From assembly GCF_029892785.1 (NCBI RefSeq), contig NZ_JARXXA010000005.1:1-64000 (forward strand): a stretch of DNA of 64,000 nt. The letters run 5' to 3'. This stretch comes from Parabacteroides sp. PH5-46. GTDB lineage: Bacteria > Bacteroidota > Bacteroidia > Bacteroidales > Tannerellaceae. The notes beneath the pieces were generated by a model. That model had not been told where the DNA came from. It did not search any database and was given only the letters and a program-made list of their open reading frames with translations. This document shows, piece by piece, positions 42,602 to 50,467 of the stretch. Numbering within the stretch: position 1 is the stretch's first letter; each line of letters starts with the position of its first letter. The position numbers and the translations under genes are program-made.

Positions 42602-43855
42602 ATGAAAACTGTATTGCTATATCTGTTGGGTTTGCTTTTCCTCCTACTTTCCATATCCTGCGGAGATGGAGACAAAGACGACGATCCGGGTAAAGGAGAA
42701 GAGGAGTTCGTCTTACAGGAGTTCGACCCGAAAGCTGTGAGTAAAAGCAACCCGATGAAGCTGTATGTCCATTACATGCCTTGGTTTGAAACCAAAGAAA
42801 GCAACCAAGGCAGTTGGGGACAACACTGGACGATGGGTAACAAAAACCCCGACAATATAGACAGTAACGGAAAGCGGGAAATTGCCGCTCATTATTATCC
42901 GCTGATTGGCCCTTACGCATCCGGCGACCCGCACGTAATCGAGTATCATCTGTTATTGATAAAATATGCAGGGATAGACGGTTTGCTGATCGACTGGTAC
43001 GGAGTACGCGACTTATGGGACTATCCGGCCAACAAACGAAACACAGAAGCCTTGGTGAAGGCTCTGGATAAGGTAGGACTGGGTTTTGCCATCGTTTACG
43101 AAGACCAGACACTGCGGGAAGGGCTTGATGCCAACGGAAAAGTATCACAGGCTAAAGCAGATATGCAGTATCTGGAGACAAATTTCTTTGGCAAAAGCAA
43201 CTACATCCGGGTAGACGGTAAACCTTTGTTACTCGTCTTTGGACCACAGGAGCTAAAGACTCCGGCTGAATGGACATCCGTTTTCAGTATCCTGAAGACT
43301 AAGCCGACATTCCTTACCCTGTATGCCCACTCGGGAGCAAGCAACAATGCAACAGATAAAAATGCAGCAGGCGAATACATCTGGGTAGACGCAACTTCTA
43401 TGGAGAAAAAATATGCTAGTAAGAATAGTTTTGACGTGTTTATCGGTGGAGCGTACCCCGGCTTTAACGCCTTCTATGATGAAGGCGGCTGGGGTAGCGA
43501 CCCGCTAAGCCCTATCAACCATGAAAGCGGAGCCTTATTCAAACGGTTGCTCGACATGGCTAAAACCGAAAACATGGATTACCTGCAACTGATCACCTGG
43601 AACGACTTTGGCGAAGGTACGATGATAGAACCCACACAGGAGTTTGGCTATACCTTCCTCACCGGATTGCAGCAGTTTGCCGGGATACCGTATAACGAAG
43701 CAAACCTAAAAGGGATACATACCCTGTATGAACTGAGGAAGAAAAGCGGCACAGACCAGCTTACCAAAGATAAAATCTCGCAGGTTTTCTACTATCTGGT
43801 ATCACTCCAAACTGATAAAGCTACCCAGCTAATCAATAGTTTGACAAATGAATAA
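42602..43855 (+). CDS. GH71/GH99-like glycosidase lipoprotein
   Basis: A 417-residue lipoprotein (lipobox SISC, Cys at about 20) with a TIM-barrel-like domain: VHYMPWFETKES near residue 45, GIDGLLIDWYGVRD (about 120), VDGKPLLLVFGPQ (about 205), and ITWNDFGEGTMIEP (about 337-350). The last segment corresponds to the catalytic Glu pair of GH99 (NEWxEG) and to the GH71 motif, so it is probably an endo-acting alpha-glycosidase: alpha-mannan for GH99, alpha-1,3-glucan for GH71. Start: ATG 42602 rather than TTG 42593, because the signal peptide begins there. It lies between susD and a GH97 gene. Confidence 0.78.
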   Translation: MKTVLLYLLGLLFLLLSISCGDGDKDDDPGKGEEEFVLQEFDPKAVSKSNPMKLYVHYMPWFETKESNQGSWGQHWTMGNKNPDNIDSNGKREIAAHYYPLIGPYASGDPHVIEYHLLLIKYAGIDGLLIDWYGVRDLWDYPANKRNTEALVKALDKVGLGFAIVYEDQTLREGLDANGKVSQAKADMQYLETNFFGKSNYIRVDGKPLLLVFGPQELKTPAEWTSVFSILKTKPTFLTLYAHSGASNNATDKNAAGEYIWVDATSMEKKYASKNSFDVFIGGAYPGFNAFYDEGGWGSDPLSPINHESGALFKRLLDMAKTENMDYLQLITWNDFGEGTMIEPTQEFGYTFLTGLQQFAGIPYNEANLKGIHTLYELRKKSGTDQLTKDKISQVFYYLVSLQTDKATQLINSLTNE

Positions 43856-43860
43856 GTAAT

Positions 43861-45864
43861 ATGAAACAACTTTTAAATATTGTATATCTGCTATTCCTAC
43901 TCATCGCATTTGCCGGATGTGGCAAAGAGCAGAGTTACATAGTCAGTTCCCCGGACGGGAGTATACAACTGTCTGCTGAGATAGAAGATGGAAAAATCTA
44001 TTACAGCATCAGCAGGCACTCCCTCCGTATTATAGACAAATCGCAGTTGGGATTTGTCTTTAAGGAAGGGAACTTTGACAGGAATTTCCGTTTGGATGAG
44101 GTACAGTACGGCTCTTTCAGTGAAACATGGGAACAGCCCTGGGGAGAAGAGCTTACAGCAGATAATACATACAACCAAATGACAGTCTGTCTGGAGGAAA
44201 AAGACGGACTTAAACGGAAGTTGTCGGTCATCTTCAGAGCATTCGACGATGGTATTGGGTTTCGCTACCACTTCCCGGAACAGGAAAACCTGGCAGAGTT
44301 CATCATCCTGGATGAGCTGACGGAATTTGCTGTATCAAAAGAAGGGAAAGCCTGGTCTATACCCGCCTATCATACCGAGTATTATGAAGGATTGTACAAG
44401 GCTTCAGACATCAGTAGCTTAGATACGGTATGTACCCCTCTCACCATCGAATTGGGAGATAGCCTGTACATCAGCATCCATGAGGCAAACCTGAAGGATT
44501 ATGCCGCTATGAACCTAACACCTATGGGTAAGACAAGCCGCTTAAAAGCAGATCTGACTCCCTGGTCTACCGGAGAGAAGGTATTTGCTAAAGCACCTTT
44601 CTCTACACCCTGGCGCACAATCATACTGGCAGATAAACCGGGCGACCTGATCGTATCACGTCTGATGCTGAACCTAAATGAGCCGAACGAGATAGAAGAT
44701 ATCTCCTGGATACAACCCGGACGATATATCGGTATATGGTGGGGCATGCACATGGAAAAGTACACTTGGGGGCAAGGTCCTAAACATGGTGCTACTACTA
44801 AAAACACCAAGTTGTATCTTGACTTTGCTGCTAAGCACGGATTCTCCGGCGTATTGGTGGAAGGATGGAACTACGGATGGGATGGTAGTTGGAGCCAGCA
44901 TGGCGATCAGTTCAGCTTTACCAAGCCCTACCCCGACTTCAATCTGGACGAGCTGTCCAAGTATGCAACCATCAAGAATACGCATCTGATCGGACATCAC
45001 GAAACCGGTGGCGCTACCATCAACTACGAAGCACAATTGGATTCGGCATTTTCCCTCTATCAGAAATATGGGATAAATGTTGTAAAAACGGGCTATGTAA
45101 ACCCCTTACTCGACAAAAAGGAACGACATAGCAGCCAGTATGGGGTTCGCCATTTCCGCAAGGTAATAGAAACAGCCGCTAAATACCGCATCATGATCGA
45201 CAATCATGAACCGGTAATGCCTACCGGACTTCAACGTACCTATCCGAACCTGATGACGCAGGAAGGCGTTCGCGGACAGGAATACGATGCCTGGTCTGCG
45301 GACGGAGGAAACCCGCCGGAACATACAACGATCATCCCCTTTACGCGGGGATTGGCCGGTCCGATGGACTTTACTCCGGGAACTTTCAACTTTGACAATC
45401 CGGTTTTCCCCAACACACGGGTGCAGACTACCATCGCCAAGCAACTGGCACTGAATGTCATTATCTTCAGCCCGTTACAAATGGCGTCGGATATGATCGA
45501 GAACTACGAGAACAGACCTGAGTTCAGCTTCATAACCTCTTGTCCGAGCAATTGGAGCAAGACTGTTGTTCCCGAGGCAAAGATAGGCGAATACGTCACC
45601 ATCGCCCGCAAAGATAGATCTACAGAAAACTGGTTTGTCGGAAGCATCACCAATGCGAAAGAGCGAATGCTGAACCTTCCTCTTTCTTTCCTGGATGAAG
45701 GAGCCAAGTATAAGGCTATCATCTATAAAGACGCTCCGGATACACATTACAAAACAAACCCGTACCCGGTAAGCATCGAAGAAGCGGAAGTTACTTCACA
45801 AATGCAACTCAACATCCGGCAGGCCGCAGGAGGTGGTACAGCTATTATGCTTATTAAACAATAA
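43861..45864 (+). CDS. GH97 alpha-glucosidase, SusB type
   Basis: A 667-residue lipoprotein (lipobox FAGC) with a beta-super-sandwich (about 25-280), a TIM barrel (about 285-570) and a C-terminal beta domain. E381, E450 and E474 are spaced exactly (69 and 24 residues) like the catalytic base/acid residues E439, E508 and E532 I recall for SusB; E468 fits its calcium ligand E526. G411 in VVKTGYV stands where retaining members have the Asp nucleophile. It should therefore be an inverting alpha-glucosidase that releases glucose from alpha-linked oligosaccharides. It closes the locus, five bases after the preceding gene, before a strong terminator. A terminal alpha-glucosidase supports a glucan substrate. 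Confidence 0.9.
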   Translation: MKQLLNIVYLLFLLIAFAGCGKEQSYIVSSPDGSIQLSAEIEDGKIYYSISRHSLRIIDKSQLGFVFKEGNFDRNFRLDEVQYGSFSETWEQPWGEELTADNTYNQMTVCLEEKDGLKRKLSVIFRAFDDGIGFRYHFPEQENLAEFIILDELTEFAVSKEGKAWSIPAYHTEYYEGLYKASDISSLDTVCTPLTIELGDSLYISIHEANLKDYAAMNLTPMGKTSRLKADLTPWSTGEKVFAKAPFSTPWRTIILADKPGDLIVSRLMLNLNEPNEIEDISWIQPGRYIGIWWGMHMEKYTWGQGPKHGATTKNTKLYLDFAAKHGFSGVLVEGWNYGWDGSWSQHGDQFSFTKPYPDFNLDELSKYATIKNTHLIGHHETGGATINYEAQLDSAFSLYQKYGINVVKTGYVNPLLDKKERHSSQYGVRHFRKVIETAAKYRIMIDNHEPVMPTGLQRTYPNLMTQEGVRGQEYDAWSADGGNPPEHTTIIPFTRGLAGPMDFTPGTFNFDNPVFPNTRVQTTIAKQLALNVIIFSPLQMASDMIENYENRPEFSFITSCPSNWSKTVVPEAKIGEYVTIARKDRSTENWFVGSITNAKERMLNLPLSFLDEGAKYKAIIYKDAPDTHYKTNPYPVSIEEAEVTSQMQLNIRQAAGGGTAIMLIKQ

Positions 45865-45896
45865 CCTTTTACTCAAATAATAGACCAAAAATAAAG

Positions 45897-45926
45897 TAGC
45901 AGGCAGAAAAGGCCTGCTATTTTGCT
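45897..45926 (+). terminator. Terminator of the polysaccharide locus
   Basis: TAGCAGGC (45897-45904) pairs with GCCTGCTA (45912-45919), followed by TTTTGCTTTT. Confidence 0.85.
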
Positions 45927-45947
45927 TTTAATAAAGAATTTTATACA

Positions 45948-45955
45948 TACATTTG
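45948..45955 (+). promoter_or_regulatory. -7 element before the OB-fold-like lipoprotein gene
   Basis: TACATTTG matches TAnnTTTG; a TTTG lies 23 bp upstream (45921-45924), slightly far. The start codon is 37 bp downstream. Confidence 0.5.
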
Positions 45956-45992
45956 TGAATCTGATATTATTAACAAAACAACTCCAAACGTT

Positions 45993-46502
45993 ATGTATAA
46001 GCAATTTTTATTCTTCACTATTCTGATAACCTGCTTCCTTTCCTGTAATAACAAAAGTGGTTCAACGGCCGGTAGTACCGTTTACGAAGTAGAGTCGTTG
46101 CTATCCGTAGCCGAACAGCAAGTAGACAAAGATATCATGATACAGGGTATGGTAACGCACGTATGCAAACATTCCGGTAAAAGGTGTTTTATTGCTGCCG
46201 AAAACGGAGAAGAGTCCATCCGGATAGAAGCCGGCGGAGAGATCACAGCTTTCGACAAAAACCTGATAGGTTCAAGCATTAAGGTAAAAGGTACTCTGAA
46301 AGAAAACCGTTTGTCTAAAGAGTATATCGACAATATGGAGAAAGATGCTCAGGAGAAGCTGGATAAGGAAGAAGTAACATCCGAACAATGCGAAGCCGAA
46401 CTGAGCAATGTAAGCGAAATGCGCAACTGGATGAAGGAACATAACAAAGATCATTACGCGATCTACTATATTAACGGAGAAACGTATGAAGTGGTCGATT
46501 GA
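45993..46502 (+). CDS. Small OB-fold-like lipoprotein
   Basis: A 169-residue lipoprotein (lipobox CFLSC, Cys at about 17). Residues 35-110 look like a nucleic-acid-type OB fold reused in periplasmic proteins: DIMIQGMVTHVCKHSGKRCFIAAENGEESIRIEAGG and IKVKGTLKENR. The CKHSGKRC pair of Cys could bind metal or form a disulfide. The C-terminal third is helical and charged. It overlaps the next gene, a PepSY-associated membrane protein, by 17 bases, so the two should be made together; a role in metal or haem handling is possible but not shown. Confidence 0.62.
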   Translation: MYKQFLFFTILITCFLSCNNKSGSTAGSTVYEVESLLSVAEQQVDKDIMIQGMVTHVCKHSGKRCFIAAENGEESIRIEAGGEITAFDKNLIGSSIKVKGTLKENRLSKEYIDNMEKDAQEKLDKEEVTSEQCEAELSNVSEMRNWMKEHNKDHYAIYYINGETYEVVD

Positions 46503-47040
46503 CAGCAAGGGGCTTGTCCGCTGGCTAAGAATATTGCACCGCGACATTGGTTTTCTAGCTGTAGGCTTATGTCTTGTATATGCTATTTCCGGTATACTGC
46601 TCAATCATCTGGACGGAACAGATCCGGCTTTTAAAACCCGGAGCGGAACACTTTCGTTCCCTCCCGAACTAGATAATGAAGCATTAACCCAGCAATGGAA
46701 CCGGCATGAAACACTTCCTCCCGCCAAAAAGGTCATGCCGGTAGACGAGGCGCATGTACGAATCTTCTTTGAAGGAGGCATAGGCGTATACAATCTTCCC
46801 CTGGGAACCGTAGAGTATGAAACATATACCAAACGTCCGTTTATCTACTGGATCAACAAACTTCATTATAACCTGGTAAAAGGGTGGACTCCTGTAGCCG
46901 ATATATTCTCTATAGTCCTCATCTTTCTTGCTATCTCCGGGCTATTCCTCACCAAAGGAAAGAAAGGGTTAGCAGGCAGCGGAAAGTGGTATCTGCTGGC
47001 AGGTCTGCTCATCCCCATCATCTATATCCTGTTTATTTAG
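46486..47040 (+). CDS. PepSY-associated membrane protein
   Basis: A 184-residue inner-membrane protein with three hydrophobic helices (about 22-42, 138-157, 166-183). It begins with the PepSY-associated TM pattern RWLRILHRDIGFLAVGLCLVYAISGILLNH, where the two His may bind haem, and repeats it as YWINKLHYNLVKGWTPVADIFSIVLIFLAISGLFL. It is shorter than the usual long PepSY_TM proteins of iron reduction, resembling the compact two-part form. It overlaps the lipoprotein gene upstream and is the last gene before the tRNA. Confidence 0.75.
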   Translation: MKWSIDSKGLVRWLRILHRDIGFLAVGLCLVYAISGILLNHLDGTDPAFKTRSGTLSFPPELDNEALTQQWNRHETLPPAKKVMPVDEAHVRIFFEGGIGVYNLPLGTVEYETYTKRPFIYWINKLHYNLVKGWTPVADIFSIVLIFLAISGLFLTKGKKGLAGSGKWYLLAGLLIPIIYILFI

Positions 47041-47062
47041 CAGAAACTTTCTTTCTCACCTA

Positions 47063-47093
47063 TTTGCATATAAAAATAAAAACGCTACCTTTG
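47063..47093 (+). promoter_or_regulatory. tRNA-Arg promoter
   Basis: TTTG (47063-47066), 19-bp spacer, TACCTTTG (47086-47093): a full consensus match ending 17 bp before the tRNA. Confidence 0.75.
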
Positions 47094-47110
47094 CACCGAA
47101 ATTAAAGGCC

Positions 47111-47184
47111 GGTCGGGTAGCTCAGTTGGATAGAGCAACAGCCTTCTAAGCTGTGGGTCTTGGGTTCGAATCCCAACCTGATCA
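47111..47184 (+). tRNA. tRNA-Arg (anticodon TCT)
   Basis: A 74-nt cloverleaf. The acceptor stem GGTCGGG pairs with CCTGATC (two G-U pairs), with discriminator A. The anticodon stem ACAGC/GCTGT holds the loop CTTCTAA with anticodon TCT, and the T arm TTGGG-TTCGAAT-CCCAA is intact. CCA is not encoded. A hairpin terminator follows. The prophage integrase begins 178 bp downstream, so this tRNA is the likely attachment site. Confidence 0.95.
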
Positions 47185-47190
47185 CGTTGA

Positions 47191-47217
47191 AACCCGCTTC
47201 AATAGCGGGTTTTCTTA
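47191..47217 (+). terminator. Terminator of tRNA-Arg
   Basis: AACCCGCT (47191-47198) pairs with AGCGGGTT (47204-47211), followed by TTCTTATTTT. Confidence 0.85.
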
Positions 47218-47284
47218 TTTTATGCAGGTTTGATCAGGGTTTAACCAATCCGCAATTTTGGCTATTCTGGCTGTTTTGGCTGTT

Positions 47285-47328
47285 TTTTCGCACTATTTCT
47301 ACTTCAAGTGCGAAAAGTAGTGCGAAAA
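47285..47328. repeat. Three AGTGCGAAAA boxes before the integrase gene
   Basis: The 10-mer AGTGCGAAAA occurs twice directly (47307-47316 and 47319-47328) and once inverted (47285-47294). They lie between the tRNA and the integrase start, where arm-binding or operator sites of an integrase are expected. Confidence 0.6.
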
Positions 47329-47361
47329 TCTTTATATTTGAAAATCAAACACTCTGAAATC

Positions 47362-48498
47362 ATGGATAACATTCAATTACGATACGTATTTGACAGGAGA
47401 AATGTATCTAATAATGATACAAAAAGAGGCTTGCTCCAAGTGGAAGTAAGGCTGACTGGCAAAAATGAACGGATACTTATTTCTACAGGAGTATATCTTT
47501 ACAAAAACCAATTTTCAGAAAAAAACGGATTCACATGTAAGAATCACGAAAATGCAATACTTGTAACAGCGAACGTCAGAAATATATTTCAGAAAATAGA
47601 ATCTTTCGTCTTATCTGATAAATGCAAAACACTAAAGGATGCCAAAAATTGGAATGTTGAAAAGGCAAGTACCTATTCTCTTATAGAATTTATCAGATCG
47701 GAGCTGTTAAAAAAGGACATTACCTTAGATACAGCAAAACACCACAAGGTTTTAATGAGGCAACTAGAGGCTTTCGGTAAAATAAAGACATTCCAGGATT
47801 TAACATTTGAAAATATACACGATTTTGATGCTTTCCTCAGGAAGACCATAAAGGCGTCCTCTACATTGAATAAAAGGCATTCCAACCTTAAGCATTACGT
47901 TCAGCTTGCTTTAAACAAAGGGTTAATCACAACTAATCCGTACAACAATTTCAAGATGCCGTCTAAAAAAAGCAAGGATCCTACTTTTTTAACAGAGGAA
48001 GAAATGCAAAAAATAAAGAACTGGGAGCCTGTAAATGAAAAACTAAGCTATGTGAAGGATCTTTTTTTATTCCAGATGCTCACCGGCCTCGCATTCGTAG
48101 ACCTGTCGAATTTTGACAAATCAATGATATCAGAAATGGACGGGTATAAGATAATCAGGTCTAACCGGCATAAGACGGATGAATCCTTTATCTCCCTATT
48201 CCTTCCGGAGGCAGAACAGATCGCAGAGAAATATGACTACGTACTTCCGAAATTAAGCAATCAAAAGTATAACGACTACTTAAAACTACTCGGAGTTGGC
48301 GCAGGGATAGCTAAAACCATCACATCGCACGTTGCAAGGCATACCTATGCCACCTATTTGCTGAATAAGGGAATACCAATAGAAACCGTCAGCCGGGCTA
48401 TGGGGCATAGTAGCATAAAAATGACAGCCCATTATGCGAGATTGTTAGGAAAAACCGTAATAAAAGACATGTCTATTTTGCTTGAGAAAAAGACATGA
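47362..48498 (+). CDS. int: Prophage tyrosine integrase
   Basis: A 378-residue integrase: an N-terminal arm-binding domain (LQVEVRLTGKNERILISTGVYL), a SAM-like core-binding domain (about 100-190) and a catalytic domain. HVARH (about 315), MGHSSIKMTAHYARLL with the nucleophile Tyr (about 349) and RHKTD with the Lys are present. The first catalytic Arg position reads TGLAFVDL, with no Arg, as in the Bacteroides element integrase IntDOT. ATG 47362 was chosen over 47308 because the earlier frame runs through the repeated boxes and adds a segment unlike integrases. It would insert the phage at the tRNA-Arg. Confidence 0.9.
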   Translation: MDNIQLRYVFDRRNVSNNDTKRGLLQVEVRLTGKNERILISTGVYLYKNQFSEKNGFTCKNHENAILVTANVRNIFQKIESFVLSDKCKTLKDAKNWNVEKASTYSLIEFIRSELLKKDITLDTAKHHKVLMRQLEAFGKIKTFQDLTFENIHDFDAFLRKTIKASSTLNKRHSNLKHYVQLALNKGLITTNPYNNFKMPSKKSKDPTFLTEEEMQKIKNWEPVNEKLSYVKDLFLFQMLTGLAFVDLSNFDKSMISEMDGYKIIRSNRHKTDESFISLFLPEAEQIAEKYDYVLPKLSNQKYNDYLKLLGVGAGIAKTITSHVARHTYATYLLNKGIPIETVSRAMGHSSIKMTAHYARLLGKTVIKDMSILLEKKT

Positions 48499-48540
48499 TA
48501 CCAGAAAGTTATTGATGATATGAGGAAGCTATTATAAAAA

Positions 48541-48564
48541 GCCCCCAGTCCAAAGACCAGGGGC
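48541..48564. terminator. Bidirectional terminator between int and hicB
   Basis: GCCCC (48541-48545) and GGGGC (48560-48564) close a hairpin with further AGTC/GACC pairing; A-rich on the left, between two convergent genes. Confidence 0.7.
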
Positions 48565-48597
48565 AAGCTGTAAAAAGTTCAAATGTCAATTAAAAAC

Positions 48598-49005
48598 TTA
48601 TAGTTCTACAGCCAATAATTCTTTCCCTAAATCATGCAAGGCCTGCTCAATCTTTTTCGCCTGTGATTCTCTTGGCTTGCTTATACCGGAGGCGTAGCGT
48701 TGTATTTGCCTTTGATTAATTCCCGTAAGTCTCTCTATGGCTGCATTTGTAAATATACCACTATAATGCCTTAACAAACTTTCCGGGTCGAAATGATATA
48801 CTAATTCGTGTTCTGAATTAAAAACTTCCGGTATTTCGTCACCATCTTCACGCATTCCTTCCAGATGAAAACATACAGCTTCCGCCATTTGATCTTTAAG
48901 CTCCTCAAATGTTTTTCCTGTAGCAACTGCAATTCCATCACCAACATTGACATGTGCAGAATAATTTTTCTCTGTCATTCCTACTGTAACTACTACCTTT
49001 TCCAT
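48598..49005 (-). CDS. hicB: HicB antitoxin
   Basis: A 135-residue antitoxin. The N-terminal partially degraded RNase-H-like HicB fold (VVVTVGMTEKNYSAHVNVGDGIAVATGKTFEELKDQM) is followed by a C-terminal DNA-binding helix-turn-helix (LTGINQRQIQRYASGISKPRESQAKKIEQAL, about 92-122). It binds HicA and represses the operon, probably at the 22-bp palindrome upstream of hicA. Order is toxin first, antitoxin second, with a 22-bp gap, the common HicAB order. Confidence 0.9.
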   Translation of the reverse strand: MEKVVVTVGMTEKNYSAHVNVGDGIAVATGKTFEELKDQMAEAVCFHLEGMREDGDEIPEVFNSEHELVYHFDPESLLRHYSGIFTNAAIERLTGINQRQIQRYASGISKPRESQAKKIEQALHDLGKELLAVEL

Positions 49006-49027
49006 ATTCGTTTTGTTTTGGCAGGGC

Positions 49028-49222
49028 TTATTTAAGCCCCGCCTGTTTTAAAATACTTTTTGCCGTATTTGGGTCTAAATCATCACTTAGTTTCCCGGGA
49101 ACGGTTACTTTCCCTTTTTTTGTCGGGTGTTTGAATTGTCGATGATCACCCCTTGTTTTTGAGAGAAACCATCCATCCGATTCAATAAGATTGATTATCT
49201 CTCTAACTTTCCAGATTTTCAT
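49028..49222 (-). CDS. hicA: HicA mRNA interferase toxin
   Basis: A 64-residue toxin with the double-stranded-RNA-binding-like HicA fold: VREIINLIESDGWFLSKTRGDHRQFKHP with the catalytic His in GDHRQF (H27), then KKGKVTVPGKLSDDL and TAKSILKQAGL. It cuts mRNA when free of HicB. In a prophage such a pair can stabilise the element or block other phages. Confidence 0.92.
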   Translation of the reverse strand: MKIWKVREIINLIESDGWFLSKTRGDHRQFKHPTKKGKVTVPGKLSDDLDPNTAKSILKQAGLK

Positions 49223-49256
49223 GATGTAAAGAACTATTTGTTTTTAATTGACACAG

Positions 49257-49287
49257 TAAAGATAGTTGTAATATTACAACTATGCAA
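49257..49287 (-). promoter_or_regulatory. hicAB promoter with palindromic operator
   Basis: A 22-bp perfect palindrome (49262-49283, core AGTTGTAATATTACAACT) lies between a TTG -33 box (49285-49287, minus strand) and TATCTTTA (49257-49264), a near match to TAnnTTTG, with a 20-bp spacer. Bound HicB would block the promoter. Confidence 0.7.
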
Positions 49288-49344
49288 GTGTTTGAACAAT
49301 TATTTTTACTGGAAATGAAATATTTAACATTTATGACAAAATAA

Positions 49345-49374
49345 ATTCGCCCGAATCTCACGATCCAGGCGAAT
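49345..49374. terminator. Hairpin in the gap between hicA and the phage late operon
   Basis: ATTCGCC (49345-49351) pairs with GGCGAAT (49368-49374). Between here and 49500 I see no gene. Confidence 0.4.
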
Positions 49375-49501
49375 ATAACCAATCCCTTAACATAAAGTTA
49401 CGTTTTTATGGTGCAAAGGTAGTGGTTAGCTGTGACTTATAAAGCAACTGTGGATTTATTTTGATTCTATTTTCGTCAAATAACCGTCAAATAAAACAAA
49501 A

Positions 49502-49527
49502 CCGCCCCACTTTCCCAAGCAAGGCGG
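49502..49527 (-). terminator. Terminator of the phage lysis operon
   Basis: On the minus strand CCGCC (49523-49527) pairs with GGCGG (49502-49506), followed by TTTTGTTTTATTTG; it lies 34 bp after the last late gene. Confidence 0.65.
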
Positions 49528-49560
49528 CTAAGACTAACCATAAAAATCATGGACAAAAAG

Positions 49561-50019
49561 TTATTGTTTCAAAAACCTAAATCCAAGATAACCTAATCCT
49601 ATAATCAATAAAACAAGTGAAATTTCTCCTATTCTTATCCTCGCAGACTGCCACCAGGATAGTTCTTTTTCTACCTTTTTAATAACTTCTACCGGATAAG
49701 GAGCCGGAATACTGTCTATTCTGTGTCGTTCGATGTATTGTATTTCAACCGGGATTAAGACCGGAAGCATAGATAAGCTATGATTAAGCCGCCCTTCCTT
49801 TATTTCAGCCCAACTGTAGGCGTATTTGTTAGCAAGGTAAGACATAGAGTCAGGAACAGAAACAGAGTCTCTAATAAGTTCCAGTTTCGTTTCTACGATG
49901 GTATCCTTTACAGTAACGGTTTCGGTTGTTACCCTCTCTACCGGTACATACACGGTCTTTGTCTTGCATCCTATTGCTAGAGCGACAAAAATAGCAGCTA
50001 GTATTATAATTTGTTTCAT
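49561..50019 (-). CDS. Probable unimolecular spanin
   Basis: A 152-residue protein with a lipobox (LAIGC, Cys at about 18) at the N-terminus and a transmembrane helix at the very C-terminus (about 131-150, ISLVLLIIGLGYLGF). A lipid anchor in the outer membrane plus a C-terminal helix in the inner membrane is the topology of unimolecular spanins such as phage T1 gp11, which fuse the two membranes at the end of lysis. The middle is beta-strand- and Val/Thr-rich. It is last in the lysis cassette, after holin, HExxH protein and lysozyme-like gene. Sequence similarity to known spanins is not claimed; the call rests on topology and place. Confidence 0.6.
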   Translation of the reverse strand: MKQIIILAAIFVALAIGCKTKTVYVPVERVTTETVTVKDTIVETKLELIRDSVSVPDSMSYLANKYAYSWAEIKEGRLNHSLSMLPVLIPVEIQYIERHRIDSIPAPYPVEVIKKVEKELSWWQSARIRIGEISLVLLIIGLGYLGFRFLKQ

Positions 50020-50042
50020 CTGATAGTTTTTTTATTAACGTG

Positions 50043-50450
50043 CTATAAAAGATTCCACCCGGCATAAATATCAGCCATATCAGGCTCTCTTCCATTCTCC
50101 ACAAATGCCATAGCATAGACAATATTACACATGACATCCCGACTGAATGATATCTTCTGATAAGCGTCCAGACCCGTTTTTGCACTTACTGTTTTTATGT
50201 AGACATCCGTATGGTTCTCGTTTGCCGGAGCCCAGCGGCTTATGATCTTGTCAATCGTATCGAGCTTGTAGTTGTTTATATAGTTCTTTAGGATCCGGAA
50301 CATAGCCCGGTATCCGTAAGCCATGTTCTCGAATTGCTTGAATGACGTATCTTGAGACGGGACTATTTCGCCAATAAACTTATCGCTGTTTATCCGTATG
50401 TTTCCCGGATTGCAATTCCTGAATCCCCTTGGTATTCCTTTTGTAGACAT
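50043..50450 (-). CDS. Lysozyme-like phage protein (structural protein P5 type)
   Basis: A 135-residue protein with the pattern RGFRNCNPGNIRINSDKFIGEI, then FKQFENMAYGYRAMFRILKNYI and ISRWAPANENHTDVYIKTVS. Proteins of this type are labelled structural protein P5 in Bacteroidales genomes; the phage PRD1/PM2-like P5 lineage and the fold suggest a lytic transglycosylase or lysozyme that cuts peptidoglycan. Its place in the lysis cassette makes an endolysin role likely. No signal peptide, so it depends on the holin two genes upstream. Confidence 0.72.
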   Translation of the reverse strand: MSTKGIPRGFRNCNPGNIRINSDKFIGEIVPSQDTSFKQFENMAYGYRAMFRILKNYINNYKLDTIDKIISRWAPANENHTDVYIKTVSAKTGLDAYQKISFSRDVMCNIVYAMAFVENGREPDMADIYAGWNLL

Positions 50451-50467
50451 TATTCTCTATTTTTTTG

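Noticed and set aside
47111-47184. Visible right attachment site of the prophage
   Set aside because: No second copy of the tRNA 3' end was found in 47185-64000; the element continues past the window.
47236-47288. GGCTGTTTT-like short repeats after the tRNA as a tandem repeat array
   Set aside because: Only two or three irregular partial copies; too weak to call.
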